DNA of 55,213 bases from a bacterium (GCA_030425045.1 JAUHVL010000020.1:1-55213); one strand, 5' to 3'. Positions 34,514 through 43,690 are shown, numbered from the stretch's first letter. Numbers and translations are program-made. Notes: generated by a model not told the origin, from the sequence alone.

Positions 34514-35316
34514 AGCTGACTTCCACAAGGCTTCATTAAACGAACACCATGAGAATAATCATAATAACCTTCATCTCTGGTGTGAGCGGGACTTGCGGTT
34601 CTTTGATAAAATGATCCATCTCTTCTAGCGAAGCCATAAATTCGGCAATCATTTGTATACCATTTGAAATGGCCATCGATCATGCGAGTTCTTCCGGTTT
34701 CAGCACGAGCTCTCATGACGGAGTTATTCATCATCTCGTTCATATTATCATAACGATCTTCGAGGTTATTTGGGCTAATGGGAATTGCTGGAACTTGAAA
34801 ACCATTTTGACGAGCATATCTTCCGATTTCCATAAGCTGTGATTCCGTGGGCATCACATAACCCCAGGCATTGGCAATTCTTTCAGCGTCAGGACATGTC
34901 AAAGGAAGATAAGTGCCATCTGCTAAGGTGACATGATCATTTAAAACTTCAAAACAACGACCTCCAATATCCATCGTCGTAGAAGTCATATTGTCAGGTC
35001 CGGCATCGATAATTTGTTGAACCAAATCAAGTCGAACGGTCTCAGTTTGAATATCATATTCACCTGTGGTGAGCTCTGTACGCTCAGGTCTTAAAGTCGC
35101 GCACTGAGCGTTCATTCCACTAGACGGATCACTTAGCTCTCTTGTGACTTCCTCTCCCGTTGGAACGCGATCACCTCTTCCAAAGAGTCTTTGAAAAGCA
35201 TTTCTCGCTTCACCATTTTCACGAAAATCTTCGTGCATAATATTTCTATTTTGGCGTCGGCAAGAACACATCACCACCAAAACAAAAACTATGATGAGTT
35301 TTAAAAAGTTGGGCAT
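34510..35316 (-). CDS. lipoprotein, unknown function
   Basis: A 268-residue protein with lipoprotein-type leader VMCSC; the lipidated Cys is probably residue 17 or 19. The mature chain starts with an Arg/Asn-rich linker. Residues about 120-175 (IGGRCFEVLNDHVTLADGTY, PLTCPDAERIANAWGYVMPT) and 205-268 (HFKWYTNDCRIYGFARRDGSFYQR) look like a compact secreted domain with paired cysteines. Not recognised. It lies between aapJ and the exporter, head-on to the latter. Confidence 0.6.
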   Translation of the reverse strand: MPNFLKLIIVFVLVVMCSCRRQNRNIMHEDFRENGEARNAFQRLFGRGDRVPTGEEVTRELSDPSSGMNAQCATLRPERTELTTGEYDIQTETVRLDLVQQIIDAGPDNMTSTTMDIGGRCFEVLNDHVTLADGTYLPLTCPDAERIANAWGYVMPTESQLMEIGRYARQNGFQVPAIPISPNNLEDRYDNMNEMMNNSVMRARAETGRTRMIDGHFKWYTNDCRIYGFARRDGSFYQRTASPAHTRDEGYYDYSHGVRLMKPCGSQL

Positions 35317-35437
35317 AGGTTTTCCTGAGTTCTCACTCCATTATAAGTGAAAGCTCAAGTATATAAAAATATTCAGAACTTTGACGTAATTTCAGTTGAT
35401 TAGAAAGCGGCTTGTATACACTGAAACTTGTCAGTTT

Positions 35438-36448
35438 TTAGCGAAGAGGAGGTGCATACATGAGGCCGCCTTTGGTCCAAAGGTCGTTCATCCCTCTTTC
35501 CAGTTTAAGCGGTGTCTTCTTCCCTACATGGCGCTCGAAAACTTCGCCGTAATTTCCTACTCTTTTAATTATTTGATAGGCCCAATTTTCATTTAATCCG
35601 AGGGCCTTCCCATTACCTTTTATCTTCCCCAGTAATCTTCTTATGGCCGGATCTTTACTTTTTAAAAAGCTATCTACATTTTTAGAAGAAATCCCCTTTT
35701 CCTCAGCATCAATCATGGCATAGATACTCCACTTAACAATATCAAACCATTGATCATCGTCATGCCTGACAGCAGGACCGAGAGGCTCTTTTGAAATAAT
35801 TTCGGGTAGGATAATATAGTCACTTGGATTTTTTACTTTTGATCTCTCTGCAACCAAACCAGAAGCATCATTTGTGAAAGCATCACAACGTCCCTTAAAA
35901 AAAGCTTGTGTCACTTCATCATTTGATTCAAAAACAACGGGCTTCATTTTCATTCGATTTTTTCGAAAATAATCTGCTAAGTTAAGCTCTGTTGTGGTTC
36001 CTTGCTGAGTACAAATCGTTGCCCCATTTAATTGTTTTGCCGAAGTAATTTTCGAGCTCTTTCGTACCATAAAACCCTGGCCGTCATAAAAGGTAGTAGG
36101 AGCGAAGTTTAGACCCTGGGCCGTATCTCTTCCCAATGTCCATGTGGTCACACGAGATAAAATATCAACTTCTCCTGATTGAAGTGCAGTAAAACGAACG
36201 GGAGCATTGAGAGGAACAAACTTAACTTTATTTTCATCACCAAAAACGGCAGCAGCAACGGCCTTACAAATATCAACCTCAAGACCCTTCCAAACACCTT
36301 TTGAATCAGGTGTTGAAAAGCCTGCTACACCTTGAGTCACCCCACAGGCCAAATACTTTTTCTTTTTTACTTGCTCCAGAGTAGATGTTTTAGCGTAGGA
36401 AAAATGGACAATAAGAAATGTCGTAAGAAAACCACAAATAAATTTCAT
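35438..36448 (-). CDS. aapJ: general L-amino-acid ABC transporter, periplasmic binding protein
   Basis: A 336-residue secreted solute-binding protein (signal peptide about 1-19, SYA/KTS) of family 3. TLEQVKKKKYLACGVTQGVAGFS, KGVWKGLEVDICKAVAAAVFG, FTALQSGEVDILSRVTTWTL and YDGQGFMVRKS are all characteristic of AapJ, which binds a broad set of L-amino acids and feeds AapQMP. AAGGAT precedes the ATG. It is separated from aapQMP by the lipoprotein and exporter genes, unlike the usual aapJQMP operon. Confidence 0.92.
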   Translation of the reverse strand: MKFICGFLTTFLIVHFSYAKTSTLEQVKKKKYLACGVTQGVAGFSTPDSKGVWKGLEVDICKAVAAAVFGDENKVKFVPLNAPVRFTALQSGEVDILSRVTTWTLGRDTAQGLNFAPTTFYDGQGFMVRKSSKITSAKQLNGATICTQQGTTTELNLADYFRKNRMKMKPVVFESNDEVTQAFFKGRCDAFTNDASGLVAERSKVKNPSDYIILPEIISKEPLGPAVRHDDDQWFDIVKWSIYAMIDAEEKGISSKNVDSFLKSKDPAIRRLLGKIKGNGKALGLNENWAYQIIKRVGNYGEVFERHVGKKTPLKLERGMNDLWTKGGLMYAPPLR

Positions 36449-36542
36449 CTCTAAATCCTTATCGTTTAGTATTAGGCACTAAAAATCTACACGAGTTAAA
36501 CGAAACTTCAACTAAAGAAATGAATGAATCAATTGGGAATAA

Positions 36543-36830
36543 TTAATAAGTTTGCTGCTGAGCTTCTTGTAGATAATTATCAAGAGTCGCCTGATAATCG
36601 TTAAGCATAGCACTCATCAGCTCATCTTTTGATATTTCGAGAACCTGTCCTACCTTATTTAATGTTTTCAAAGGGATAGCACAGATTCCTCTTTCAACAT
36701 TACTAATAAATTGGCCATTTTTATAACCCAGAAGCTCAGACAGTTCCGCTTGCGAGTAACCCTTTTGATGGGCCAAACGACGATCTTTGATCAATTTTGC
36801 GATATGTTTAAAACTTCTTTGCTTACTCAT
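36543..36830 (-). CDS. XRE-family helix-turn-helix regulator
   Basis: A 95-residue Cro/CI-type DNA-binding protein. The HTH is SQAELSELLGYKNGQFISNVERG (26-48), with ICAIPLKTLNKVGQVLEIS completing the five-helix domain; the 25-residue tail is Gln-rich. It is one gene upstream of aapJ and separated from it by 94 bases. A perfect inverted repeat 46 bases upstream may be its own operator. Targets are unknown; aapJ or the acetoacetyl-CoA synthetase gene are candidates by position. Confidence 0.85.
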   Translation of the reverse strand: MSKQRSFKHIAKLIKDRRLAHQKGYSQAELSELLGYKNGQFISNVERGICAIPLKTLNKVGQVLEISKDELMSAMLNDYQATLDNYLQEAQQQTY

Positions 36831-36875
36831 TTAAATCTCCAATTTCTGCAGGGACAACAACTATAGTTTAATTTT

Positions 36876-36897
36876 ACTGTAGTAGTTTTCCTACAGT
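36876..36897 (-). promoter_or_regulatory. inverted repeat upstream of the XRE gene
   Basis: ACTGTAG and CTACAGT are exact inverted copies eight bases apart, touching the stop codon of the acetoacetyl-CoA synthetase gene. No T tract follows on the minus strand, so an operator is more likely than a terminator. Confidence 0.45.
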
Positions 36898-38822
36898 CAA
36901 CTAGGAAATTTGATTTTTTTGATCGACTCGAGACTGGCAGGATTGACGACGGCCTCTATGGTACTGATTTCCTGACCATTAATGATTCTGGTGGCGACAA
37001 TCTCCATTTTTTTACCACTGCGGGTGTAAGGAATATCCGTAACTGCAAAGACATGTTGAGGAACATGTCGTGGAGTACAGCCTTTTCTGATGGCCGTTTT
37101 AACTTCTTTGATCAATTCATCATTTAGTGAAGATTGAGTTTTTACTAGTAACACCACTTCCACATCACCGTTATATTGACGACCAACACAGAGAGAATCT
37201 TCAATCCATGGAAGTCTTTCTGTCTGACGATAAATTTCAGCTGTCCCAATGCGAACACCGCCAGGGTTTAACGTAGCATCAGATCGTCCATGTACAATGA
37301 CTCCTCCTCTTTTGGTCAACGTGATAAAGTCTCCATGGTGCCAAGTTTTTTCAAATTTATTAAAATAAGCTTTCTTAATTTTTTCATTATCAGGATCATC
37401 TAAAAAATAAACTGGCCTTGAAGGAAAACTACTTTTACAAACAAGCTCTCCTTGCTCATCGATAAGCTCATTTCCTTCACTATCAAAACAAGCAACGTTC
37501 ATACCGAGTCCAAGACATTGAATTTCACCTCGATAAACAGCACCAATAGGATTACCTAACATAAAACATCCAATGATATCGGTACCACCAGCGATGGATC
37601 CTAAACAGAGATCGGCTTTTATCTTTTGATAAACAAAATCAAATTGTTCCGGTAGCAGAGGGGCCCCTGTCGAGAGAATGGTCTCTAAATGAGGAAGTTC
37701 AAAATCAAGGTTATAACCTGAGTCTTCAAGGGCCTTTAAAAATTTGGGAGACGTTCCAAAAATATTAATTTTTTCTCGCTTTGCCAGGCTAAAAAACTCT
37801 TTAATACTAGGATAAGCAGGAGAACCTTCATAAAGAACAATTTTTGCACCAAAATAAAGTGAACTGACTAACCAGTTCCACATCATCCAACCACAAGTGG
37901 TAAAGTAAAAGATCGTTTTATCTTCATTGAGATCACTGTGAAGCCCAAGCTCTTTTACATGCTGTAGTAATGTTCCCCCATGGGAGTGAACAATACACTT
38001 TGGTTTCCCCGTTGTTCCCGACGAATACATAATATAAAGAGGTGTTTTAAAATCAACCGAAACAAATTCGAGATGGCTCTCATTTGAAAGATAATCATTC
38101 CATAGTGAAACTTGTCTGATATTTTTCAGCTCAGGGTTTGTTTGAAATAAATCTACAACCACCGTCTTTTTTAAACCTTCAAGTTTAGATGTGATGGTTT
38201 CAAGTCGAGAAACCAAATCAACTTTTTTACCGTTATAGGTATAGTCACTACAGCTTATTAAAACTTTAGGCTTCGATTGAGAAAAGCGATCGATCACTCC
38301 CTCTATTCCAAAATCACAACTCGTCGATGTAAAAACTCCACCAAGAGAAACTGTGGCCAGCATAGAGATAACAGTTTCAAGACAATTAGGCATATAACAA
38401 GCAACGACATCACCTTCACTGATATCATGCTTTAAACTTTCTCTCAGTTGACCAACTTTATAAGCGAGCTCTCGGTAACTGAGATCAACTTTTTTTCCAC
38501 TTTCGTGATGAAAGCTAAGGGCCGTTTTTTCACTATCAGCATGTCTTAAAAGATTTTCAGCGAAATTTAGTTTTGCTTTTGGAAACCAACCATAACTCTT
38601 AAAATGATGATCTAGGCAAACAGGCTCTCTCTCACCCCTCAAAGTAATTTTAGTGAAATCACATAACTCATTCCAAAAGTCTTCCGAGTTATCCACACTC
38701 CAGCGGTGGAATTCTTCATACTGAGAAAACTTAAGTTGGTATTTTGATTCAATACTTTTTTGAAAGGCGGTTATTGCTGCTTTCTCAATTCTATTTTCAG
38801 ATGCTTGCCAAAGTGCTTCCAT
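36897..38822 (-). CDS. aacS: acetoacetyl-CoA synthetase
   Basis: An adenylate-forming ligase of about 641 residues that activates acetoacetate with ATP and CoA. Near the start LWQASENRIEKAAITAFQKSI and YGWFPKAKLNFAENLL are typical of AacS; the AMP-binding P-loop is MYSSGTTGKPKCIVHSHGG; GWMMWNWLVSSLYFG, HGDFITLTKRGGVIVHGRSDATLNPGG in outline, and the catalytic Lys in TRSGKKMEI complete the fold. The frame opens at 38864, but the ATG at 38822 (GGGAT eight bases before) gives the expected N-terminus. It complements HMG-CoA lyase of the leucine operon 7 kb away, which releases acetoacetate. Confidence 0.9.
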   Translation of the reverse strand: MEALWQASENRIEKAAITAFQKSIESKYQLKFSQYEEFHRWSVDNSEDFWNELCDFTKITLRGEREPVCLDHHFKSYGWFPKAKLNFAENLLRHADSEKTALSFHHESGKKVDLSYRELAYKVGQLRESLKHDISEGDVVACYMPNCLETVISMLATVSLGGVFTSTSCDFGIEGVIDRFSQSKPKVLISCSDYTYNGKKVDLVSRLETITSKLEGLKKTVVVDLFQTNPELKNIRQVSLWNDYLSNESHLEFVSVDFKTPLYIMYSSGTTGKPKCIVHSHGGTLLQHVKELGLHSDLNEDKTIFYFTTCGWMMWNWLVSSLYFGAKIVLYEGSPAYPSIKEFFSLAKREKINIFGTSPKFLKALEDSGYNLDFELPHLETILSTGAPLLPEQFDFVYQKIKADLCLGSIAGGTDIIGCFMLGNPIGAVYRGEIQCLGLGMNVACFDSEGNELIDEQGELVCKSSFPSRPVYFLDDPDNEKIKKAYFNKFEKTWHHGDFITLTKRGGVIVHGRSDATLNPGGVRIGTAEIYRQTERLPWIEDSLCVGRQYNGDVEVVLLVKTQSSLNDELIKEVKTAIRKGCTPRHVPQHVFAVTDIPYTRSGKKMEIVATRIINGQEISTIEAVVNPASLESIKKIKFPS

Positions 38823-38892
38823 AACGATCCCAGAAAAAAAGATAGCATAATGCTTGGTTCTCAATGTGAAAAGTTTGTCTTATGCTAAAGGG

Positions 38893-40926
38893 ATGTTCAG
38901 TATCGATTCACTTAACCCAGAGCAGCGAGAAGCAGCTTCTGCAATTGAAGGTCCCCTTTTAATTTTAGCGGGGGCAGGCACCGGTAAAACACGAACCATC
39001 ACCTTTAGAATGGCCCATATGGTGGCCAACTTGGGCATTAAGCCCAACTCTATACTCGGAGTCACGTTTACCAATAAAGCCGCAAAGGAGATGCAAGAGC
39101 GTTTGGGAAATCTGATTAAGGTAAAAAAGGCTGACCGCCCACTTCTGTGTACCTTTCACAAGCTGGGGTTATTGATTTTAAAAAAAGAGATTTCAAAACT
39201 TGGTTATCATAAAAACTTTAGCATCTATGGACCTGCTGAGCAGTCGTCGATTATTCGAGAAGCCTTGAAAAAGTTTAAGGCCGAAAAATCCTTTGATCGT
39301 AAAATGATTATGGCCAGTATTGGTAATCTTAAAAATCGTGGCATCAGTGAAATTGACTATGCCGACTCTGAGCTGTTTGACCCTGATGATCCCTACTCTG
39401 TTGCGACAGAATATTGTTATCGCTTTTACCAAGATAAACTGCATTTTTATAATGCTATTGATTTTGATGATATTTTACGTTTAACCATTGAACTCTTTCG
39501 AAAGCATCCAGAAATCGCAGAGGAATATTCTCGAAAGTATCAATACATCATGGTCGATGAATATCAAGATACCAATAGTATACAATTTGAAATGGTACGT
39601 GCCCTAACATCGACTCACGATAATCTCTGTGTGGTTGGTGACGATGATCAATCAATTTATGGTTTTCGTGGTGCTGATATCACAAATATTTTAAGCTTTG
39701 AAAAACATTTCCCTAGAGCAAAAGTGATTAAGTTAGAGCAAAACTATCGCTCAACGTCTCCTATTTTAGATCTCGCCAATAATGTTATTAAAGTAAATAA
39801 AGAAAGAAGAGATAAAAATCTCTGGAGTAATAAACAAAACGAACACGACCCACTACTTTGGGCCATGAGTGATAGCGATCATGAAGCACAAGTGATTGTC
39901 GAAGAAATTACTCAATATCAAGCGAAAGGATTTCCGCTTCATGAAGTGGCCATCTTATATCGCTCGAATACACAAATTCCTCCCTTTGAAGATGAGCTAA
40001 GACTTTCTCAGGTCCCCTATACTATTTTTGGTGGCCAAAAGTTTTATGAGAAAAAAGAAATTAAAGATTTGATTGCCTATATGCAGGTTCTTTTAAATCC
40101 TCACGACCAACTGGCCATGAGAAGAATTTTAAATGTTCCCAATCGAGGCATTGGAAATGTAACGTTAAAAAAGTTTATCGCCATAAGTGAAGAGCAAAAC
40201 TGTTCGCTTTATAATGCGCTCAAAAAAAATACCGACATAGCGGGAGCAACAGCAAAAGCTGTCTTTAATTTTGTAGAGTTGATTGAAGAATATCGCGATG
40301 TTTTTAAAAGCTATCCTCTTCCCCAGGCCATTAGTAAATTAGTCGAAAAAATTGATTATAATCGCTTTATTGATAAACAATACGATCAAACAAGCCAAGC
40401 GACGTTAAAAAAGAATGATGTCGCTCAGTTTATTGAATCGGCCGAAAGATTTATTCGAAATCATCCCGATAAGGCCTCCCTTGAAAACTATGTAGAACAA
40501 TTATTACTTCAAGATGTTCGCGATAAAGAAAACGAACCAGAAGATGACGAGGGAAAGGCCAATCGAGTAAATATGATGACCCTCCATACGGCGAAAGGGC
40601 TGGAGTTTAATTTGGTCTTTTTAGTTGGAATGGAAGAAGAGCTTTTACCCCATAAAAAATGTATTGCTGAGGCCGGTGGTCTTAGCGAAGAAAGAAGACT
40701 TGCTTACGTTGGTGTCACCAGAGCCCGAGAGCGACTTATCATGAGTTATTGTAAAGAGCGTATGCTTTACGGCAAAAAAACACCACGCTTTCGCTCACGC
40801 TTTATCAACGAGCTCAATCAACATTATATCGAACAAGACCGCACAACCTTTGGCCACCTCTCTGAAGAAGAGGCAGAAGACTATAAGAAGTCATTCTTTG
40901 CAAACTTAATGGATACTCTCGACTAA
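38893..40926 (+). CDS. UvrD/Rep/PcrA-type superfamily 1 DNA helicase
   Basis: A 3'-5' DNA helicase of about 677 residues used in repair or replication restart. All SF1A motifs are present: LNPEQREAA Q-motif, LAGAGTGKTRTI Walker A, VTFTNKAAKEM Ia, MVDEYQDTN Walker B, VVGDDDQSIYGFRGA III, LEQNYRS IV, MTLHTAKGLEF V and YVGVTRARERL VI. The size is closer to Rep than to UvrD, and the C-terminal Tudor-like tail of UvrD/PcrA is not obvious. The start is uncertain: ATG 38893 begins the conserved region, while GTG 38866 is also in frame. It ends overlapping the stop of the opposing repeat-protein gene. Confidence 0.9.
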   Translation: MFSIDSLNPEQREAASAIEGPLLILAGAGTGKTRTITFRMAHMVANLGIKPNSILGVTFTNKAAKEMQERLGNLIKVKKADRPLLCTFHKLGLLILKKEISKLGYHKNFSIYGPAEQSSIIREALKKFKAEKSFDRKMIMASIGNLKNRGISEIDYADSELFDPDDPYSVATEYCYRFYQDKLHFYNAIDFDDILRLTIELFRKHPEIAEEYSRKYQYIMVDEYQDTNSIQFEMVRALTSTHDNLCVVGDDDQSIYGFRGADITNILSFEKHFPRAKVIKLEQNYRSTSPILDLANNVIKVNKERRDKNLWSNKQNEHDPLLWAMSDSDHEAQVIVEEITQYQAKGFPLHEVAILYRSNTQIPPFEDELRLSQVPYTIFGGQKFYEKKEIKDLIAYMQVLLNPHDQLAMRRILNVPNRGIGNVTLKKFIAISEEQNCSLYNALKKNTDIAGATAKAVFNFVELIEEYRDVFKSYPLPQAISKLVEKIDYNRFIDKQYDQTSQATLKKNDVAQFIESAERFIRNHPDKASLENYVEQLLLQDVRDKENEPEDDEGKANRVNMMTLHTAKGLEFNLVFLVGMEEELLPHKKCIAEAGGLSEERRLAYVGVTRARERLIMSYCKERMLYGKKTPRFRSRFINELNQHYIEQDRTTFGHLSEEEAEDYKKSFFANLMDTLD

Positions 40927-41624
40927 ATTGAATTTAGTGCGCTACTACATGAAGTTGGATAAGTAGAAACTTCCTCACCAGTATTTACATTGAGCATATT
41001 CCAACTATCTTTACAGAAAAAGCCGTTTTTAAGCTCTTTCATCGCTGTTTGACATGCTTTTGGATAAGTGGAAACTTCTTCGCCGGTTTTAATTTTTAAG
41101 ATATTCCAGCTATCTTTACAAAACATCCCCTTTCTCATCTCTTTCATAGCTGTTTGACATGCTTTTGGATAAGTAGAAACTTCTTCGCCGGTTTTAATAT
41201 TTAAGATATTCCAACTGTCTTTACAGAACATCCCATCACTCATTTCAGTCATGGCCTTTTGACATGCTGTTGGATAAGTAGAAGTTTCTTCGCCAGTTTT
41301 AATATTCAAGATATTCCAACTATCTTTACAAAACATTCCTTCTTTCATTTCATCTAAAGCAGTTTGACAAGCAGTTGGGTAAGTAGAAATTTTTTCTCCA
41401 GTTGATACATTAAAGAGGTTCCAACTATCTTTACAAAATATATTTAAACTTTCTCCACCACAAAGATTTTCCGATAAAATATCCTCTTTGGTTACTCGAG
41501 TGGCTTCACCATCTTTACAACGGACTGACCAGTTACCTGCTTCGTCTTGAACCAGAAGCTCAACATCATCGAGACCGGCGTGAATATTCGTCACTAATAG
41601 AAGAGAAAGAAGAATTGATTTCAT
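40923..41624 (-). CDS. secreted protein of five tandem 35-residue Cys repeats
   Basis: A 233-residue protein with a signal peptide (about 1-16, IHA/GLD). After a unique region of 46 residues come five repeats beginning at Phe63, 98, 133, 168 and 203, an exact 35-residue period: FCKDSWN, a short strand, TGE, STYP, then a Cys and Ala/Met-rich helix. Each unit has two cysteines, so one disulphide per unit is likely. The last unit is four residues short. The family is not recognised. The stop overlaps the helicase stop by four bases. Near-identical DNA in units 2-4 makes copy-number change likely. Confidence 0.7.
   Translation of the reverse strand: MKSILLSLLLVTNIHAGLDDVELLVQDEAGNWSVRCKDGEATRVTKEDILSENLCGGESLNIFCKDSWNLFNVSTGEKISTYPTACQTALDEMKEGMFCKDSWNILNIKTGEETSTYPTACQKAMTEMSDGMFCKDSWNILNIKTGEEVSTYPKACQTAMKEMRKGMFCKDSWNILKIKTGEEVSTYPKACQTAMKELKNGFFCKDSWNMLNVNTGEEVSTYPTSCSSALNSI
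40926..41438 (-). repeat. 105-bp in-frame tandem repeat (about 4.9 units)
   Basis: Five units, each 105 bases, encode the 35-residue repeats. Inner units differ by only a few bases over long stretches, for example in the segment encoding the KDSWNIL core and the TGEEVSTYP core, whereas the two outer units are more diverged. This pattern fits duplication by slippage or unequal recombination from the inside. Confidence 0.85.
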
Positions 41625-41730
41625 TTGTTTTCCTGTTGTTAAATTATGTGTAGCTGTCTTATAACATATGAATCTTACTCACTTTTTTCTTTTGAAAAGT
41701 TTTCAGATTTTCTAAGTCAGTGGAGACATC

Positions 41731-41759
41731 TTGACCTTTTTTCCACTGAATTGTACTAA
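41731..41759 (+). promoter_or_regulatory. sigma-70-type promoter for the DUF3050 gene
   Basis: TTGACC at 41731-41736 and TACTAA at 41754-41759 are separated by 17 bases; GGAGAAG follows at 41775-41781, just before the ATG at 41784. The -35 is strong, the -10 moderate. Confidence 0.45.
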
Positions 41760-41783
41760 TAAATACAATCATTTGGAGAAGAT

Positions 41784-42536
41784 ATGATCAATCAAAACCA
41801 GTTCACTGAAGACCTTAATCACTTAATTGGGACCTTAGAAAACCATCCCCTCTATAACGAAATTAATTCTCTCAAGCGGTTGCGCTTTTTTATGGAAAGA
41901 CATGTTTATGCGGTTTTTGATTTTATGAGCCTGGTAAAAAATCTTCAACAAGAAATCGCTCCGGCTAATTCTTATTGGGTGCCTCCTAAAAATAACGATC
42001 TCGCCCGTTTTATCAATGAGATTGTTTTAAGTGAGGAGTCCGACATTACTGATGACGGACGTCATATGAGTCATTTTGAAATGTACTGTCATGCCATGAG
42101 TGAAGTTAAAGCAGATGCAGATTTTCCTTTTCATTTCGCACGTCATTTTATGATGGGAGAGCTGAGTAATCCCGATATCCCAAAACCTGCCAGAAAGTTT
42201 ATGAGGCATACCTTTTCAACAATTGAGCAGGGAAAACTCCATCAAATTGCCGCTTCTTTTTGCTTCGGACGAGAGAAATGTATTCCTCCTATGTTTAAGG
42301 CCTTATTAGAAAAGATGAATATTGATGAGCAATCTGCCCCTATGTTTCATTTCTATTTAAAAAGACATATCGACCTCGATGGTGATTCACACGGGCCTTT
42401 GGCCATGAAAATGATAGCCGAGCTTTGTGGAAATGATGAATCAAAATGGCATGAAGCTAAGGAAGCAGCAAAGTCTTCTCTCAAAGCAAGAATCCAGTTT
42501 TGGGATGATGTATTAGCTGAAATTAGAGAAGTTTAA
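41784..42536 (+). CDS. DUF3050 family protein (haem-oxygenase-like fold)
   Basis: A 250-residue helical cytoplasmic protein of the DUF3050 family, which has the haem-oxygenase-like fold also used by diiron oxidases. Candidate metal ligands lie in ERHVYAVFDFMSL (Glu38, His40), HFEMYCHAM (Glu99, His103) and YLKRHIDLDGDSHGPLA (His195, Asp198 or Asp201, His203), the three core helices that carry ligands in such enzymes. The full length and these motifs match the family; the reaction is not known. It has its own promoter and is followed by a 188-base gap that contains an 8-base inverted repeat (ACTATTGA at 42558, TCAATAGT at 42581) and nothing else. Confidence 0.75.
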   Translation: MINQNQFTEDLNHLIGTLENHPLYNEINSLKRLRFFMERHVYAVFDFMSLVKNLQQEIAPANSYWVPPKNNDLARFINEIVLSEESDITDDGRHMSHFEMYCHAMSEVKADADFPFHFARHFMMGELSNPDIPKPARKFMRHTFSTIEQGKLHQIAASFCFGREKCIPPMFKALLEKMNIDEQSAPMFHFYLKRHIDLDGDSHGPLAMKMIAELCGNDESKWHEAKEAAKSSLKARIQFWDDVLAEIREV

Positions 42537-42724
42537 TTTTACAATCTTATGAACTTAACTATTGATACTTTATTCATCTCTCAATAGTCCTTCAAAACTA
42601 TTAAGATTCTATTAGCAATGACTTTTTAATGACTTAACTCCTGTAAAAGCTATCTCCTCTCTTTAAATCAAAGAAATAACCTGATACAAGCTCTCCTTAA
42701 ACACATCATACAGGAGACTATTAA

Positions 42725-43225
42725 ATGAAAAACTTAATCCTATTTTCTGCGGTTTTGGGAACAATCTTTTCCGTAGGCGCTAGAGACATTAAAAAAGCTT
42801 ATCAATGTCAAACGACTGAAGAGTCTTATCGTGAAGTCAAAGCAAAAGGTAATATTGATTTTACACTGAATACAAACAAGTATGGTATGAGATATCTAAC
42901 AAATGTTAATGGCATGATTAGAGCTGATTGGAGTGAACTCAGTGAGACTCCTTCTTTTTATGAATACAAAGGTTGGTTTAATATTAAGTCCATAGACGAA
43001 AACTTAGATTATAAACCAAGAAAATATAAAAACTATTCACAATTTAGAGACTTCGATGCCACCAGTTCAAAACAAGGTATGTGGGGTTATTTTGTGTTAG
43101 AAAAAGAAAATCGTCAGACTCAAAATTCTAATGGTGGAAACACTTTAATGGCCCACTATATTTTTCAAGCCGGTGATCATATTGGTGGAACGATTGATTT
43201 CGTTTGCTATCCTGATCGTTGGTAA
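42725..43225 (+). CDS. small secreted protein, unknown function
   Basis: A 166-residue protein with a signal peptide (about 1-19, VGA/RDI). The mature part contains Cys near each end (YQCQT and FVCYPDRW), probably disulphide-linked, around a beta-rich, Lys/Tyr-rich middle. CAGGAGAC lies seven bases before the ATG. Its stop abuts that of the opposing histone-fold gene. Not recognised. Confidence 0.6.
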   Translation: MKNLILFSAVLGTIFSVGARDIKKAYQCQTTEESYREVKAKGNIDFTLNTNKYGMRYLTNVNGMIRADWSELSETPSFYEYKGWFNIKSIDENLDYKPRKYKNYSQFRDFDATSSKQGMWGYFVLEKENRQTQNSNGGNTLMAHYIFQAGDHIGGTIDFVCYPDRW

Positions 43226-43669
43226 TTATTTATTTTGAAAGTCCCGGTCCATGAGGGTTTTTCGACCTTCGGCCCGGGCATTATCGACCGCACCATCCAC
43301 AGCATACCTCACAATATGGGATAATTGTTCCATCACATTAGCAGAAGTATTCATTCCATGTTTTTGTTTCACATAATCTTTAAGTTTCGAGGCGACAATT
43401 AAGATATCCATTGGGTAATTGACGGGTTTACCACCACTACTTCCAGCGACGATTCTTCTTCTTGGTCGATCACTTTCATTTTTTGTCGTTGGTGCTTTCT
43501 CCTCTTCGGCCCAAGCAGATTTATGTCCCATAACTTCATCGTGTAGAGACCAACAATTCACAGAACAAAACGCATGCTTTTTGCAAGAGCTCACACTACA
43601 TTTTTGATAAAGACCACCAAGTGGAATCTCTTTTTTACAATTGCCACATGTTCGCCAAACATTACTCAT
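43226..43669 (-). CDS. zinc-finger protein with C-terminal histone fold
   Basis: A 147-residue protein with two parts. Residues 8-49 hold Cys8, Cys11, Cys24, Cys29, Cys35, Cys39, His43 and His49, a spacing that fits a MYND/ZZ-like finger binding two zinc ions. A polar linker (50-82) with RPRRR follows. Residues 85-144 resemble a single histone fold: PMDILIVASKLKDYVKQK helix, a central helix ending AVDGAVDNARAEGRKTLMDRD. The GRKT and an Asp seven residues after the Arg (Arg136, Asp143) are the loop-2 signature of archaeal and bacterial histones. Bdellovibrionota are known to carry histones, and zinc-finger histones have been proposed in surveys of prokaryotic histones. Likely a DNA-binding chromatin protein. 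Confidence 0.75.
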   Translation of the reverse strand: MSNVWRTCGNCKKEIPLGGLYQKCSVSSCKKHAFCSVNCWSLHDEVMGHKSAWAEEEKAPTTKNESDRPRRRIVAGSSGGKPVNYPMDILIVASKLKDYVKQKHGMNTSANVMEQLSHIVRYAVDGAVDNARAEGRKTLMDRDFQNK

Positions 43670-43690
43670 ATCTTCCCCAACCTTTTAGTG

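Noticed and set aside
38854-38892. N-terminal extension of the helicase
   Set aside because: The 13 extra codons precede the conserved SF1 start and do not resemble any helicase N-terminus; GTG 38866 remains possible.
40926-41438. Regular repeats resembling a CRISPR array
   Set aside because: The period is 105 bases, in frame, without spacers, and encodes a periodic secreted protein.
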